From the NCBI GenBank assembly GCA_963829505.1, contig CAWHIL010000003.1, positions 930,001 to 994,000 on the forward strand: a stretch of 64,000 nucleotides of DNA, given 5' to 3'. Every line of letters starts with the position of its first letter. The stretch's first letter is position 1. A program made the position numbers and the translations under genes. Of this stretch, positions 54,259 through 63,024 are shown one piece after another. The notes below the pieces were generated by a model, which made no database searches, had not been told where the DNA came from, and saw only the letters and a list, made by a program, of their open reading frames with translations. Source of the DNA: Roseiarcus sp963829505. Its GTDB lineage: Bacteria > Pseudomonadota > Alphaproteobacteria > Rhizobiales > Beijerinckiaceae.

Positions 54259-54456
54259 TCACTCGAGGCCGGCCTCGCGCTCCAGCTCCCGGCGGGCGCG
54301 CATCCAGTGATCGACCTCGCGCCCCTCCGGCGTTCCCTCGGCGACCCAGATCTCATGGGCCCGCTCCCTCACCTCGTCTTCCGTCGGCACGCGCTTGATG
54401 TCGTCGTACGCCGCGCCTGGCGCGGACGGTCTTGCGGCCTTAGCACTCTTCGCCAT
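54259..54456 (-). CDS. DUF2934 domain protein
   Basis: 65 aa. Carries EVRERAHEIWVAEGTPEGREVDHWMRARREL, a second DUF2934 copy clearly related to the neighbouring one. A GGGAGGA ribosome site lies eight bases before the ATG. It is the first gene of the DUF2934-DUF2934-xfp-glgP series and is divergent from the MFS gene. Confidence 0.85.
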   Translation of the reverse strand: MAKSAKAARPSAPGAAYDDIKRVPTEDEVRERAHEIWVAEGTPEGREVDHWMRARRELEREAGLE

Positions 54457-54630
54457 GGGTCATCCTCCCGAACGGCCGCTCCCTGCCGAACGTCATGCCG
54501 CATCGGCGGCGATTGGGCAACGGCCTCGTCCGGAATGGGGAAAGACTTGCGCTACCGGAGAATCTCCGGTCAAAATCCCTTCGCGCGGGCTCGGATAGGG
54601 CGCGCGGGGAGGCGACGAGGAGGGGACGAC

Positions 54631-55953
54631 ATGGCCGACGGCCTCGAGGCGCGCACGCTGAGCAAGATCGCCTGGCGGTTCATACCGTTCCTCGTCCTCT
54701 GCTATTTCGTCGCCTATCTCGACCGGGTGAACGTCGGCTTCGCCAAGCTGACCATGGACAAGGAGCTCGGCCTTTCCGAGACCGCCTACGGCTTCGGCGC
54801 CGGCGTCTTCTTCCTCGCCTATTTCCTGTTCGAGGTGCCCTCCAACATCATCATGGACAAGGTCGGCGCGCGGCGCTGGATCGCGCGCATCATGCTGAGC
54901 TGGGGGATCGTGTCGGGCGCGATGGCGTTCATCCCCAATATCGCCGCCGCGACGGGGCTCTCGCCCGAGCATACGTTCTATCTTCTGCGGGTGCTGCTCG
55001 GCTTCGCGGAGGCCGGCTTCTTCCCGGGCATCATCTTCTTCCTGACGCTGTGGTTCCCGGCGTCGCATCGTGCGCGCATCGTCGGCTATTTCATGGCGGC
55101 GATTCCGCTGTCGTCGGCGCTCGGCTCACCGGTGTCGGCCGCCCTCCTGGGCCTCGACGGAGCCGGCGGCCTCAAAGGGTGGCAGTGGCTCTTCATCGTC
55201 GAGGCGCTGCCGTCGCTCCTGCTGGGCTTCGTCACCTTCTTCTATCTGACGGACCGGCCCGCCGACGCGACCTGGCTCGAACCCGAGGGCCGCGCCTGGC
55301 TGCAGCGCCGCCTCGCGCTCGAGGATCAGCGGCGCGAGCACGTTTCGCCAGGAAGCGCGCTCGCGAGCCTCGCCGACGGTCGGGTGCTGGCGCTGTCGCT
55401 CGTCTATTTCGGCGCCGTCGCCTGCCTCTACGGGATCGGGTTCTGGCTGCCGACGATCATCAAGGGCTTCGGGCTCACGATCGCGATGACGGGCTGGGTC
55501 AACGCCATCCCCTATGTCGTGGGCTTCGTCGGCATGGTCTGGTGGGGAATGCGCTCCGACAAGTCGGCCGAGCGGACGATGCACCTCGCGGTCGCGCTGG
55601 CGCTCGCCGCCGTCGGCATCGGCGGCTCGGCGTTCCTCGACGATCCCGTCCTGAAGATGCTCGCGATCACCGTCGGCGCCTTCGGCGTGTTCGCTTCGCT
55701 GCCGATCTTCTGGACCCTGCCGACCGCCTTCCTCGCGGGCGGGGCGGTCGCGCCGGGCATCGCGGCGATCAATTCGATCGGCAACCTCTCGGGCTATTTC
55801 GGCCCCTTCGCCATCGGCTGGATCAAGGATGCGACGGGCGGCTTTCTGTGGGGGCTCGTCGCGATCGCCGCCTGCGCGCTCGTCGCGCTCGTCATCACGC
55901 TGGCGCTCGGCCACGACCCGCATCTCGAGCGGGCGCCGGAGGCGGCGGAATAA
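54631..55953 (+). CDS. MFS transporter, anion:cation symporter (ACS) family
   Basis: 440 aa with twelve helices. LDRVNVGFAKLTMDKELGLSETAYGFGAGVFFLAYFLFEVPSNI-type opening is characteristic of the ACS/phthalate permease group that imports organic acids such as tartrate, galactarate or aromatic acids. The ATG at 54631 follows GGAGGGGACGAC. A cupin and a methyltransferase gene follow closely on the same strand, but they do not reveal the substrate. (The opening motif spans residues 25-70.). Confidence 0.88.
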   Translation: MADGLEARTLSKIAWRFIPFLVLCYFVAYLDRVNVGFAKLTMDKELGLSETAYGFGAGVFFLAYFLFEVPSNIIMDKVGARRWIARIMLSWGIVSGAMAFIPNIAAATGLSPEHTFYLLRVLLGFAEAGFFPGIIFFLTLWFPASHRARIVGYFMAAIPLSSALGSPVSAALLGLDGAGGLKGWQWLFIVEALPSLLLGFVTFFYLTDRPADATWLEPEGRAWLQRRLALEDQRREHVSPGSALASLADGRVLALSLVYFGAVACLYGIGFWLPTIIKGFGLTIAMTGWVNAIPYVVGFVGMVWWGMRSDKSAERTMHLAVALALAAVGIGGSAFLDDPVLKMLAITVGAFGVFASLPIFWTLPTAFLAGGAVAPGIAAINSIGNLSGYFGPFAIGWIKDATGGFLWGLVAIAACALVALVITLALGHDPHLERAPEAAE

Positions 55954-55998
55954 AATTCGGAATGGGAGGAACGGCGTGAACTGGGAGGAAAAAGAACA

Positions 55999-56403
55999 AT
56001 GGTGACCCGACGCGCCTTCGCCGCCTGCGCTCTGTGCGCGGCCGGCGGATTTCTGGCGACCGGGGTCGAGGCGCAAAACGCCCCGACCTCGGGGCTGAAG
56101 CGGACGCTGCTCAAGCAGACCGATGGGCCCATGGACGGCTACGTCACGATCGAGGCGCTGGTCGAGATCGAGCCCGACGCGCCGATCGCCCGTCATACGC
56201 ATCCGGGAATCGAATCCGCCTACGTCATGGCGGGCGGGACCGATCTCGCCATCGGCGACGCAGCCGCGGTCAGCCTCAAGCCCGGCGACAGCTATCAGGT
56301 CCCGACCGGCGTCCCGCACGGCGGCAAGAACGGGCCGGCCAAGACCGTGATCGCCGCGACCTTCGTGGTCGAGAAGGGCAAGCCGCTGGCTTCGCCGGCA
56401 TGA
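55999..56403 (+). CDS. Exported cupin domain protein
   Basis: 134 aa. An N-terminal signal with two arginines (MVTRRAFAACALCAAGGFLA) is followed by a small cupin with metal-ligand histidines RHTHPGIESAYV and GVPHGG. Function unknown; small cupins often bind metal and a small acid or sense one. It starts 46 bases after the MFS gene. Confidence 0.83.
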   Translation: MVTRRAFAACALCAAGGFLATGVEAQNAPTSGLKRTLLKQTDGPMDGYVTIEALVEIEPDAPIARHTHPGIESAYVMAGGTDLAIGDAAAVSLKPGDSYQVPTGVPHGGKNGPAKTVIAATFVVEKGKPLASPA

Positions 56404-56417
56404 TGGAGGAGGCGCAC

Positions 56418-57287
56418 ATGTCCACAGAAACTGCTCGCGTCCCAGGCGCGCTCGACGCCGAATATTGGAACAGCCCGGCGGTCAAGCCGTGGATCGATCA
56501 TCAGGAGCGCAACGACGCGTTTCTGCAGCCCGTGTCCGAACGGCTCGTCGCCGCCGCCGGCGCAAAACCCGGAGAGTTCGTCATCGACATCGGCTGCGGC
56601 TGCGGATCGACGACGTTCGAACTTGCCGCCCAGGTCGGGCCGGAGGGCGAGGTGCTCGGCATCGACGTCTCGGAAGCGATGGTCAGGCGGGCGCGCGAAC
56701 TTGCGCCCGAAGACGCTTCGGCGCGTTTCGTCTACGCCGACGCGATGACCTACGGGCTTCCGCCCGGCGAGATCGACGTCGTCGCGTCCCGGTTCGGCGT
56801 GATGTTCTTCGCCGATCCGGTCCAGGCCTTCACGAACCTCCGCGCCGGCATGAAGCCGGGGGGCCGGCTCGTGTTCGCCACCTGGCGCGAGGCGAAGGCG
56901 AACGAATGGGTGGTCGTGCCGATGCGCGCCGCGCGCAAGCACGCGCCCCCCCTGCCCGAGACACACCCTGAGACGCCCGGCCCCTTCGCCTTCGCCGACC
57001 CAACGCGGGTGCGGCGCATACTGGACGAGGCCGGGTTCGCCGACATCGATCTCAGCGAGCACGATCTGACCCTTGACGTGGCGACGGGCCAGGGGCTCGA
57101 CGCCGCGGTGACCGGGGCGCTGACGATCGGACCGACCGCCAAACTCTTGAGGGATGTGCCGCACGAAACGCGCGAGGCCGCGGTGGTGGAAATCCGGGCG
57201 GCGCTCGCCGACCGCGCCGAGGGCGACCGCGTGCCGCTCGGCGCGGCGGTATGGATCGTCACGGCGCGCAATCCGCCTTCGTCTTAA
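56418..57287 (+). CDS. Class I SAM-dependent methyltransferase
   Basis: 289 aa. S-adenosylmethionine motif I is VIDIGCGCGSTTFELA (about 59-74), motif II covers VVASRFGVMFFADP. The substrate is unknown; related proteins are annotated as ubiquinone/arsenite-like methyltransferases without proof. The start follows GGAGGAGG closely, 14 bases after the cupin stop, so cupin and methyltransferase are coupled. Its end overlaps the convergent ferredoxin-like gene by four bases. Confidence 0.86.
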   Translation: MSTETARVPGALDAEYWNSPAVKPWIDHQERNDAFLQPVSERLVAAAGAKPGEFVIDIGCGCGSTTFELAAQVGPEGEVLGIDVSEAMVRRARELAPEDASARFVYADAMTYGLPPGEIDVVASRFGVMFFADPVQAFTNLRAGMKPGGRLVFATWREAKANEWVVVPMRAARKHAPPLPETHPETPGPFAFADPTRVRRILDEAGFADIDLSEHDLTLDVATGQGLDAAVTGALTIGPTAKLLRDVPHETREAAVVEIRAALADRAEGDRVPLGAAVWIVTARNPPSS

Positions 57288-57976
57288 GGCGCGACGGCGC
57301 GACGGAAAGCGCGCATCGTGAATGACGCCTGCTCGGGGCCTTGCGCCTCGGCGGCGCCGACGGGACAGGCGCGCCGGGCAAGGCAGCCTCCGCTCATGCA
57401 GGCTGCTCCCGCGGGCTGGCTGAGATGCGTCGCGCAAGCCGGGACGTCGTAGCCGGCGCCCGTGAAAGCGCCGACCGGGCAGGCGTGGAGGCATGGCTTC
57501 GCCTGGCAGGAATCGCAGGGGCTCGGCGCGGCGTCGAGCGGCGGCGGCGCGAGCGCTTCGCTGAGGCCAAGCGCGCCGCGGTAGCTGTGCCAGAGGCCAT
57601 AGCGCGGGTGGATCAGCATGCCGACCGGCGACGGGTGAACCGGCTCCGCCCGTCGCGCCCATTGCTGGAAGGGCCAGTGCGGCGGCCCGCCGAACGGATA
57701 GAGCGCGACCGCGCCGAAAGCGTCGGCGAGGCGATCGATAACGCGGCGGCTGAACCGGTCGAGCGGATGCGGGCCGCCGTCGCCGGCCTCGGGGCTCACG
57801 GCGAAGGCGTCCCAGCCGCGCCGTCCCGCGACGCCGACAAGAGCGATCGTGCGGACGCTCGCGAGCGGGCCGGCCCGCTCGGCGTCGCTCAGCAGGAACG
57901 CGCCGCGCGCGGCGAAGCCGGCGGCTTCGATGGCGGCGAAGACCTGGTCGATCGTCGGCGGGCCGTCAGGAGTCAT
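57284..57976 (-). CDS. Ferredoxin-like protein (two cysteine clusters, QueG-related C-terminal region)
   Basis: 230 aa. The C-terminal third has CDSCQAKPCLHACPVGAF and CMSGGCLARRACPVG, cysteine sets fitting one or two iron-sulfur clusters, in the manner of the ferredoxin domain of epoxyqueuosine reductase. The N-terminal part lacks cobalamin motifs I can recognise. An electron-transfer role is inferred. Start at MTPDGPPTI. Confidence 0.7.
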   Translation of the reverse strand: MTPDGPPTIDQVFAAIEAAGFAARGAFLLSDAERAGPLASVRTIALVGVAGRRGWDAFAVSPEAGDGGPHPLDRFSRRVIDRLADAFGAVALYPFGGPPHWPFQQWARRAEPVHPSPVGMLIHPRYGLWHSYRGALGLSEALAPPPLDAAPSPCDSCQAKPCLHACPVGAFTGAGYDVPACATHLSQPAGAACMSGGCLARRACPVGAAEAQGPEQASFTMRAFRRAVAP

Positions 57977-58128
57977 GCGCGGAAAGTTAGCATGTCCGGC
58001 AGTATCGGCGGCGCGCCACGGGGCTCCTCCTCCACCACACTTCGGGTGGTCCCCCTCCCCGCCTTCGCCGGGGGAGGATCGGCGGCGCCGATGACACTGA
58101 AACGCAACTGGCTCTACACTGCCTCGCC

Positions 58129-59283
58129 ATGACGCTTGCCGCCCCCACCGTCGCCGACCCTCTTGACGCGCTCGACACGCCCGCACTCGTACTCGACGAG
58201 CGCAAGATGCTCGCCAACATCGCCGGGATGAACGCGCGCGCCGCGACGCTCGGCGTCAGGCTTCGGCCGCACCTGAAGACCGGGAAATCGGTCGAGGTCG
58301 CGCGCCGCATGCTCGCGGGCGGCGCGGGCGCGGCGACCGTCTCGACGCTGCGCGAAGCCGAAATGTTCTTCGCGGCCGGAATCCGCGACCTCGTCTACGC
58401 CGTCGGGATCGCGCCGCAGAAACTTGCGCGCGTCGCAGCGCTCCGCGCAGCGGGGTGCGACCTCGCCGTGATCCTCGATACGGCGGCGCAAGCCGAGGCG
58501 GTCGTGGCAGCGACGCACGGCGCCGCGAGCCCCATTCCTGCTCTCATCGAGATCGACAGCGACGGCGCGCGCGGCGGGCTCGATCCGGACGACGACGCGC
58601 TTCTCGCCGTCGGGCGGGTTCTGCATGAGGGCGCGGCGCTTCGCGGCGTCATGACGCACGCCGGCGGCAGCTACGGCGCGGTCGGCGAGGCGGCGCTCGC
58701 GGACTTCGCCGAGCGGGAGCGGCAGGCGGTCACGCGGGCCGCCGCGCGCCTCAGGGCAGCGGGCCTCCCCTGCCCCGTCGTCAGCGTCGGCTCGACGCCG
58801 ACCGCGCTCTCCGCCCGCCATCTCGACGGGGTGACGGAGATGCGTCCCGGGGTCTACGTATTCTTCGATCTCGTCATGGCGGGCCTCGGCGTCTGCGCCG
58901 TCGAGGACATCGCGATCTCGGTTCTGACCACCGTCATCGGCCATCGACACGACCGCGGCGTGATCCTCGTCGACGCCGGCTGGATGGCGCTGTCGCGTGA
59001 TCGGGGAACGGCGTCGCAGGCCGTCGATCAGGGCTACGGCCTCGTCTGCGATGCGGACGGCCATGTCCTCGCCGACCTCATCCTCATCTCCGCCAACCAG
59101 GAGCACGGTCTCGTCGCTCTGCGGCCGGGAAGCGCGGCAAGTCTTCCCAACCTTCCGGTCGGCGCGCGGCTGCGCATTCTGCCAAACCACGCCTGCGCGA
59201 CCGCCAGCCAGTTCGCAGGCTACGACGTCATCCCCGCCGCGGCCGGTCCCCTCCAACGCTGGGATCGCTTCGGCGGCTGGTAG
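58129..59283 (+). CDS. DSD1-family PLP enzyme (D-threonine aldolase/D-serine dehydratase-like)
   Basis: 384 aa. Fold type III PLP enzyme: the alanine racemase-like N-terminal barrel holds RPHLKTGKS with the cofactor Lys50, and the C-terminal metal motif PNHACATA is typical of D-serine dehydratase and D-threonine aldolase. It would act on a D-beta-hydroxy amino acid. A GC-rich hairpin lies just upstream at 58054-58077. The thioesterase gene follows on the same strand. Confidence 0.88.
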   Translation: MTLAAPTVADPLDALDTPALVLDERKMLANIAGMNARAATLGVRLRPHLKTGKSVEVARRMLAGGAGAATVSTLREAEMFFAAGIRDLVYAVGIAPQKLARVAALRAAGCDLAVILDTAAQAEAVVAATHGAASPIPALIEIDSDGARGGLDPDDDALLAVGRVLHEGAALRGVMTHAGGSYGAVGEAALADFAERERQAVTRAAARLRAAGLPCPVVSVGSTPTALSARHLDGVTEMRPGVYVFFDLVMAGLGVCAVEDIAISVLTTVIGHRHDRGVILVDAGWMALSRDRGTASQAVDQGYGLVCDADGHVLADLILISANQEHGLVALRPGSAASLPNLPVGARLRILPNHACATASQFAGYDVIPAAAGPLQRWDRFGGW

Positions 59284-59431
59284 GCGCGCCTCAGAGCGCG
59301 TCCGAGGCGCCGACCTCTGCGAAGCCAAACGGACTCGATTGCGGCCAGCAGATCGGGCATGATGGTTCACGAATGAACGATTGCCGACTGTCTGTTCGGA
59401 CCACGCCGCGCTTGCCTCATGGAGCCCGCCG

Positions 59432-60220
59432 ATGGACGCCGCCTATGTCGAGACCGCCGAGGGCGCCTTTCTCGCAAGCCCGCTCACCCGTGGCCCGTGG
59501 CACCCCGACCACCAGCACGCCGGGCCGCCCTCGGCGCTCATCAGTCGCGCGGTCGAGCGCGAGGGAGCGCGCGAAGGCCTGACCCATGTCGCGCGGCTGA
59601 CGGTCAACCTCCTGCGGCCGGCGCCGATCGGCGAATGTCGGGTCGAGGTGACGCAGGATTATCTCGGCCGCACCGCCGGCCATTATTCGGGCCGGCTGAT
59701 CGCTGGCGCCAAGGACATCGCCCGCTTCACCGCGCTCGCCCAGCGCGAGGAGGATCTGCCGGTGCCGCCGGGAACCCCCGGGCATCCTCCGCCGCACGCG
59801 CCGAAGCCCCCGGAGGAATGTCCCGTGGTCAGGCTGCCGTTCAAGCCGGGCGTCGTGGGCTACGGCGATCTCGTCGAGAACCGTTTGGCCGCAGGAAAAT
59901 TCTTCGACGGCCCCTGCGCCGCGTGGTTCCGCCTGAACCATCCGCTGGTCCGCGGCGAGGAGCCGAGCCCCTATCAGCGCGTGGCCGTCGCGGCCAACTC
60001 GGGCAACGGCATCAGCGCCTCGCTCGATTTCGCAAAATATGTGTTCGTCAACTGCGATCTCACGATCAACCTCTTCCGCCGACCGGTGGGGACATGGATC
60101 TGCCTCGAGGCGCGCAGCCTCTTCGGCGGCAACGGCTGCGGCCTCGCCAAATCCGCGCTCTACGACGAAGCGGGCGTCATCGGCCAGGCGACGCAGAGCC
60201 TTGCGGTCCGGGCGCGGTAG
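59432..60220 (+). CDS. Acyl-CoA thioesterase domain protein (double hotdog)
   Basis: 262 aa. The sequence HPDHQHAGPPSALISRAVER and the second-half NSGNGISASLDFAKYVFVNCDLTI pattern match thioesterase-like proteins built of two hotdog domains. It would hydrolyse acyl-CoA; chain length unknown. Start at MDAAYVETAEGAF. Its 3' end borders a broken vapBC remnant on the other strand. Confidence 0.82.
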   Translation: MDAAYVETAEGAFLASPLTRGPWHPDHQHAGPPSALISRAVEREGAREGLTHVARLTVNLLRPAPIGECRVEVTQDYLGRTAGHYSGRLIAGAKDIARFTALAQREEDLPVPPGTPGHPPPHAPKPPEECPVVRLPFKPGVVGYGDLVENRLAAGKFFDGPCAAWFRLNHPLVRGEEPSPYQRVAVAANSGNGISASLDFAKYVFVNCDLTINLFRRPVGTWICLEARSLFGGNGCGLAKSALYDEAGVIGQATQSLAVRAR

Positions 60221-60239
60221 AAAGCGCCAAACCGACGCG

Positions 60240-60490
60240 CCGCGGCCTCAAGTCTCGCTATCGCAGGGGTCCATAGACCGCGAAGTTCGGCGATCCAGAT
60301 CGCGCTGTCGACGACGATCATCGGCGATCGGGTTCGGGCCCCCGACGCATCGCGTCAAGATCGCCTTCCCAACCAAGCCCTCTGAGCGACTTGAGGGCGA
60401 CCGTCTGATCGCGAATGCGGACGAGGAGACGCAAGCCCTTCTCCACGGCAGCCCTCTTGGTCTTGAAGACCAGGAGCTTGGCCGCCGCCC
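60240..60490 (-). pseudogene. Truncated vapBC toxin-antitoxin remnant
   Basis: On the minus strand the end of a VapB antitoxin (KTKRAAVEKGLRLLVRIRDQ, then LRGLGWEGDLDAMRR) stops at 60318 and overlaps, as ATGA, the start of a VapC PIN toxin (MIVVDSAIWIAELRG). The antitoxin lacks its DNA-binding N-terminus, cut off at the pgk 3' end; the toxin loses similarity after some 25 residues and runs into the thioesterase gene. The pair is therefore dead. Confidence 0.8.
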
Positions 60491-60499
60491 GCCTTCGCG

Positions 60500-61702
60500 C
60501 TACTTCGCCCGGAGCGCCTCGACGCCCGGCAGGGCCTTGCCTTCCATCCACTCGAGGAACGCGCCGCCGGCGGCGGAAACGTAGGTGAACTGACCGGCGA
60601 CGCCGGCCGCGTTCAGCGCTGAAACCGTGTCGCCGCCGCCCGCGATCGCTTTCAACTTGCCGTCGCGCGTCAGGAATCCGACATTCTTGGCGATATTGAA
60701 GGTCGCCTCCTCGAAGGGGGGCGTCTCGAAGGCGCCGAACGGCCCGTTCCACACGAGCGTCTTGATCCCGGCGATCACGCCCTCGATCTCGACGATGCTC
60801 TTCGGCCCGATGTCGAGGATCATTTCGTCCTCGCCGACGTGGTCGACGTCGACGACGCGGACCGGCGGATGCGCCTTGAATTCCTTCGCGACGACGGCGT
60901 CGACCGGCAGCACGATGCGGCACTTTGTGGTCTTGGCGTCGGCCATGATCTTGCGCGCCGTCTCGGCCATGTCCTTCTCGCAGAGCGACTTGCCGACCGC
61001 CTTGCCTTGCGCGAACAGGAAGGTGTTGGCCATGCCGCCGCCGATGATGAGGACGTCGACCTTGTTGATGAGGTTGCCGAGAAGCTCGAGCTTGGTCGAC
61101 ACTTTGGCGCCGCCGACGATCGCGGCGACCGGACGCTCCGGATTGCCGAGCGCGATGGTCAGCGCCTCGAGTTCGACCTGCATCGCCCGGCCGGCGTGGG
61201 CCGGCAGCTTGTGGGCGACGCCTTCGGTCGAGGCATGGGCGCGGTGGGCGGCGGAGAAGGCGTCATTGACATAGAGGTCGCCGAGCTTGGCGAGCCCCTC
61301 GACGATCTCCGGATCGTTCTTCTCCTCACCCTTGTAGAAGCGTGTGTTTTCGAGCAGCAGGATGTCGCCGTTCTTGAGCTTCGCGATCGCCGCCTCGGCG
61401 ACCGACCCCAAGCAGTCGGTCGCGAAGGCGACTGGACGCTTGATGACGGCGGCGACCGCCTCGGCGACGGGTTTCAGCAAGTCGGCCTCGGTGCGCTGCC
61501 CCTTGGGGCGGCCGAAATGGGCGAGCATGATGACCTTGCCGCCCTTGTCGGCGATCTCGGTGATGGTCGAGGCGACGCGCTCGATGCGGGTCGTGTCGGT
61601 GACCTTGCCTTGCTTGTCCGTCGGAACATTGAGGTCGACGCGCAGGAGCACGCGCTTGCCAGCCACGTTGGCGTCGTCGAGCGTGCGGAATGGTTTGCTC
61701 AT
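60500..61702 (-). CDS. pgk: Phosphoglycerate kinase
   Basis: 400 aa. Interconverts 1,3-bisphosphoglycerate and 3-phosphoglycerate. RVDLNVPTDKQGKVTDTTRI near the N-terminus, AHFGRPKG, and the C-terminal AGGGDTVSALNAAG nucleotide site are present. The start is MSKPFRTLDD at 61702; upstream codons belong to a GC-rich palindrome. It follows gap on the same strand, in the order tkt-gap-pgk. Confidence 0.96.
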   Translation of the reverse strand: MSKPFRTLDDANVAGKRVLLRVDLNVPTDKQGKVTDTTRIERVASTITEIADKGGKVIMLAHFGRPKGQRTEADLLKPVAEAVAAVIKRPVAFATDCLGSVAEAAIAKLKNGDILLLENTRFYKGEEKNDPEIVEGLAKLGDLYVNDAFSAAHRAHASTEGVAHKLPAHAGRAMQVELEALTIALGNPERPVAAIVGGAKVSTKLELLGNLINKVDVLIIGGGMANTFLFAQGKAVGKSLCEKDMAETARKIMADAKTTKCRIVLPVDAVVAKEFKAHPPVRVVDVDHVGEDEMILDIGPKSIVEIEGVIAGIKTLVWNGPFGAFETPPFEEATFNIAKNVGFLTRDGKLKAIAGGGDTVSALNAAGVAGQFTYVSAAGGAFLEWMEGKALPGVEALRAK

Positions 61703-61739
61703 GGATGCCTCCCTCGGGGCGGTTCCGGCCATGCCGTCA

Positions 61740-61757
61740 CCCCCGCGAAAGCGGGGG
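61740..61757. repeat. Short GC-rich palindrome in the gap-pgk spacer
   Basis: CCCCCGC-GAAA-GCGGGGG, with flanks GTCAC and GTCCATGG; this is the common dispersed intergenic repeat that reads as DPRFRGGD when translated. It could attenuate gap-pgk readthrough. Confidence 0.75.
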
Positions 61758-61846
61758 TCCATGGCCGCCTACGGAATTCGTTCCGGGCCTGAAAGGCGCG
61801 GCTTGAGTGGGGACGCCCGCTGAAACGCGGGCGTCCGGATGAACGG

Positions 61847-62857
<1,011 letters not shown>

Positions 62858-62907
62858 GGAGTGTTCTCCCTCATCCAGCCCGGATCCGCAGACCTTTTGA
62901 TCACTTG

Positions 62908-63002
62908 AACGGGCAAATTGTTCGCCCGTTACATGCGCTATCGTCCATCTAAAGTCTACGGGTTAGAGGTCGAATGCGACAATTCGCCTGAAGGGCGAAT
63001 TG
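62908..63002. promoter_or_regulatory. Inverted repeats in the tkt-gap spacer
   Basis: Two short palindromes lie between the genes: AACGGGC/GCCCGTT (62908-62930) and CAATTCGCC/GGCGAATTG (62980-63002, 5-base loop). The second is perfect over 9 bp and lies 23 bases after the tkt stop. Neither has a U tract, so they may be weak terminators of tkt or operators for gap. Confidence 0.4.
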
Positions 63003-63024
63003 CCCGGCCGCGTGGCGCTTTATG

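Noticed and set aside
54457..54560. EcfG-type general stress promoter before the DUF2934 genes
   Set aside because: A CGTT element is present but no GGAAC at 16-17 bases upstream on the coding strand.
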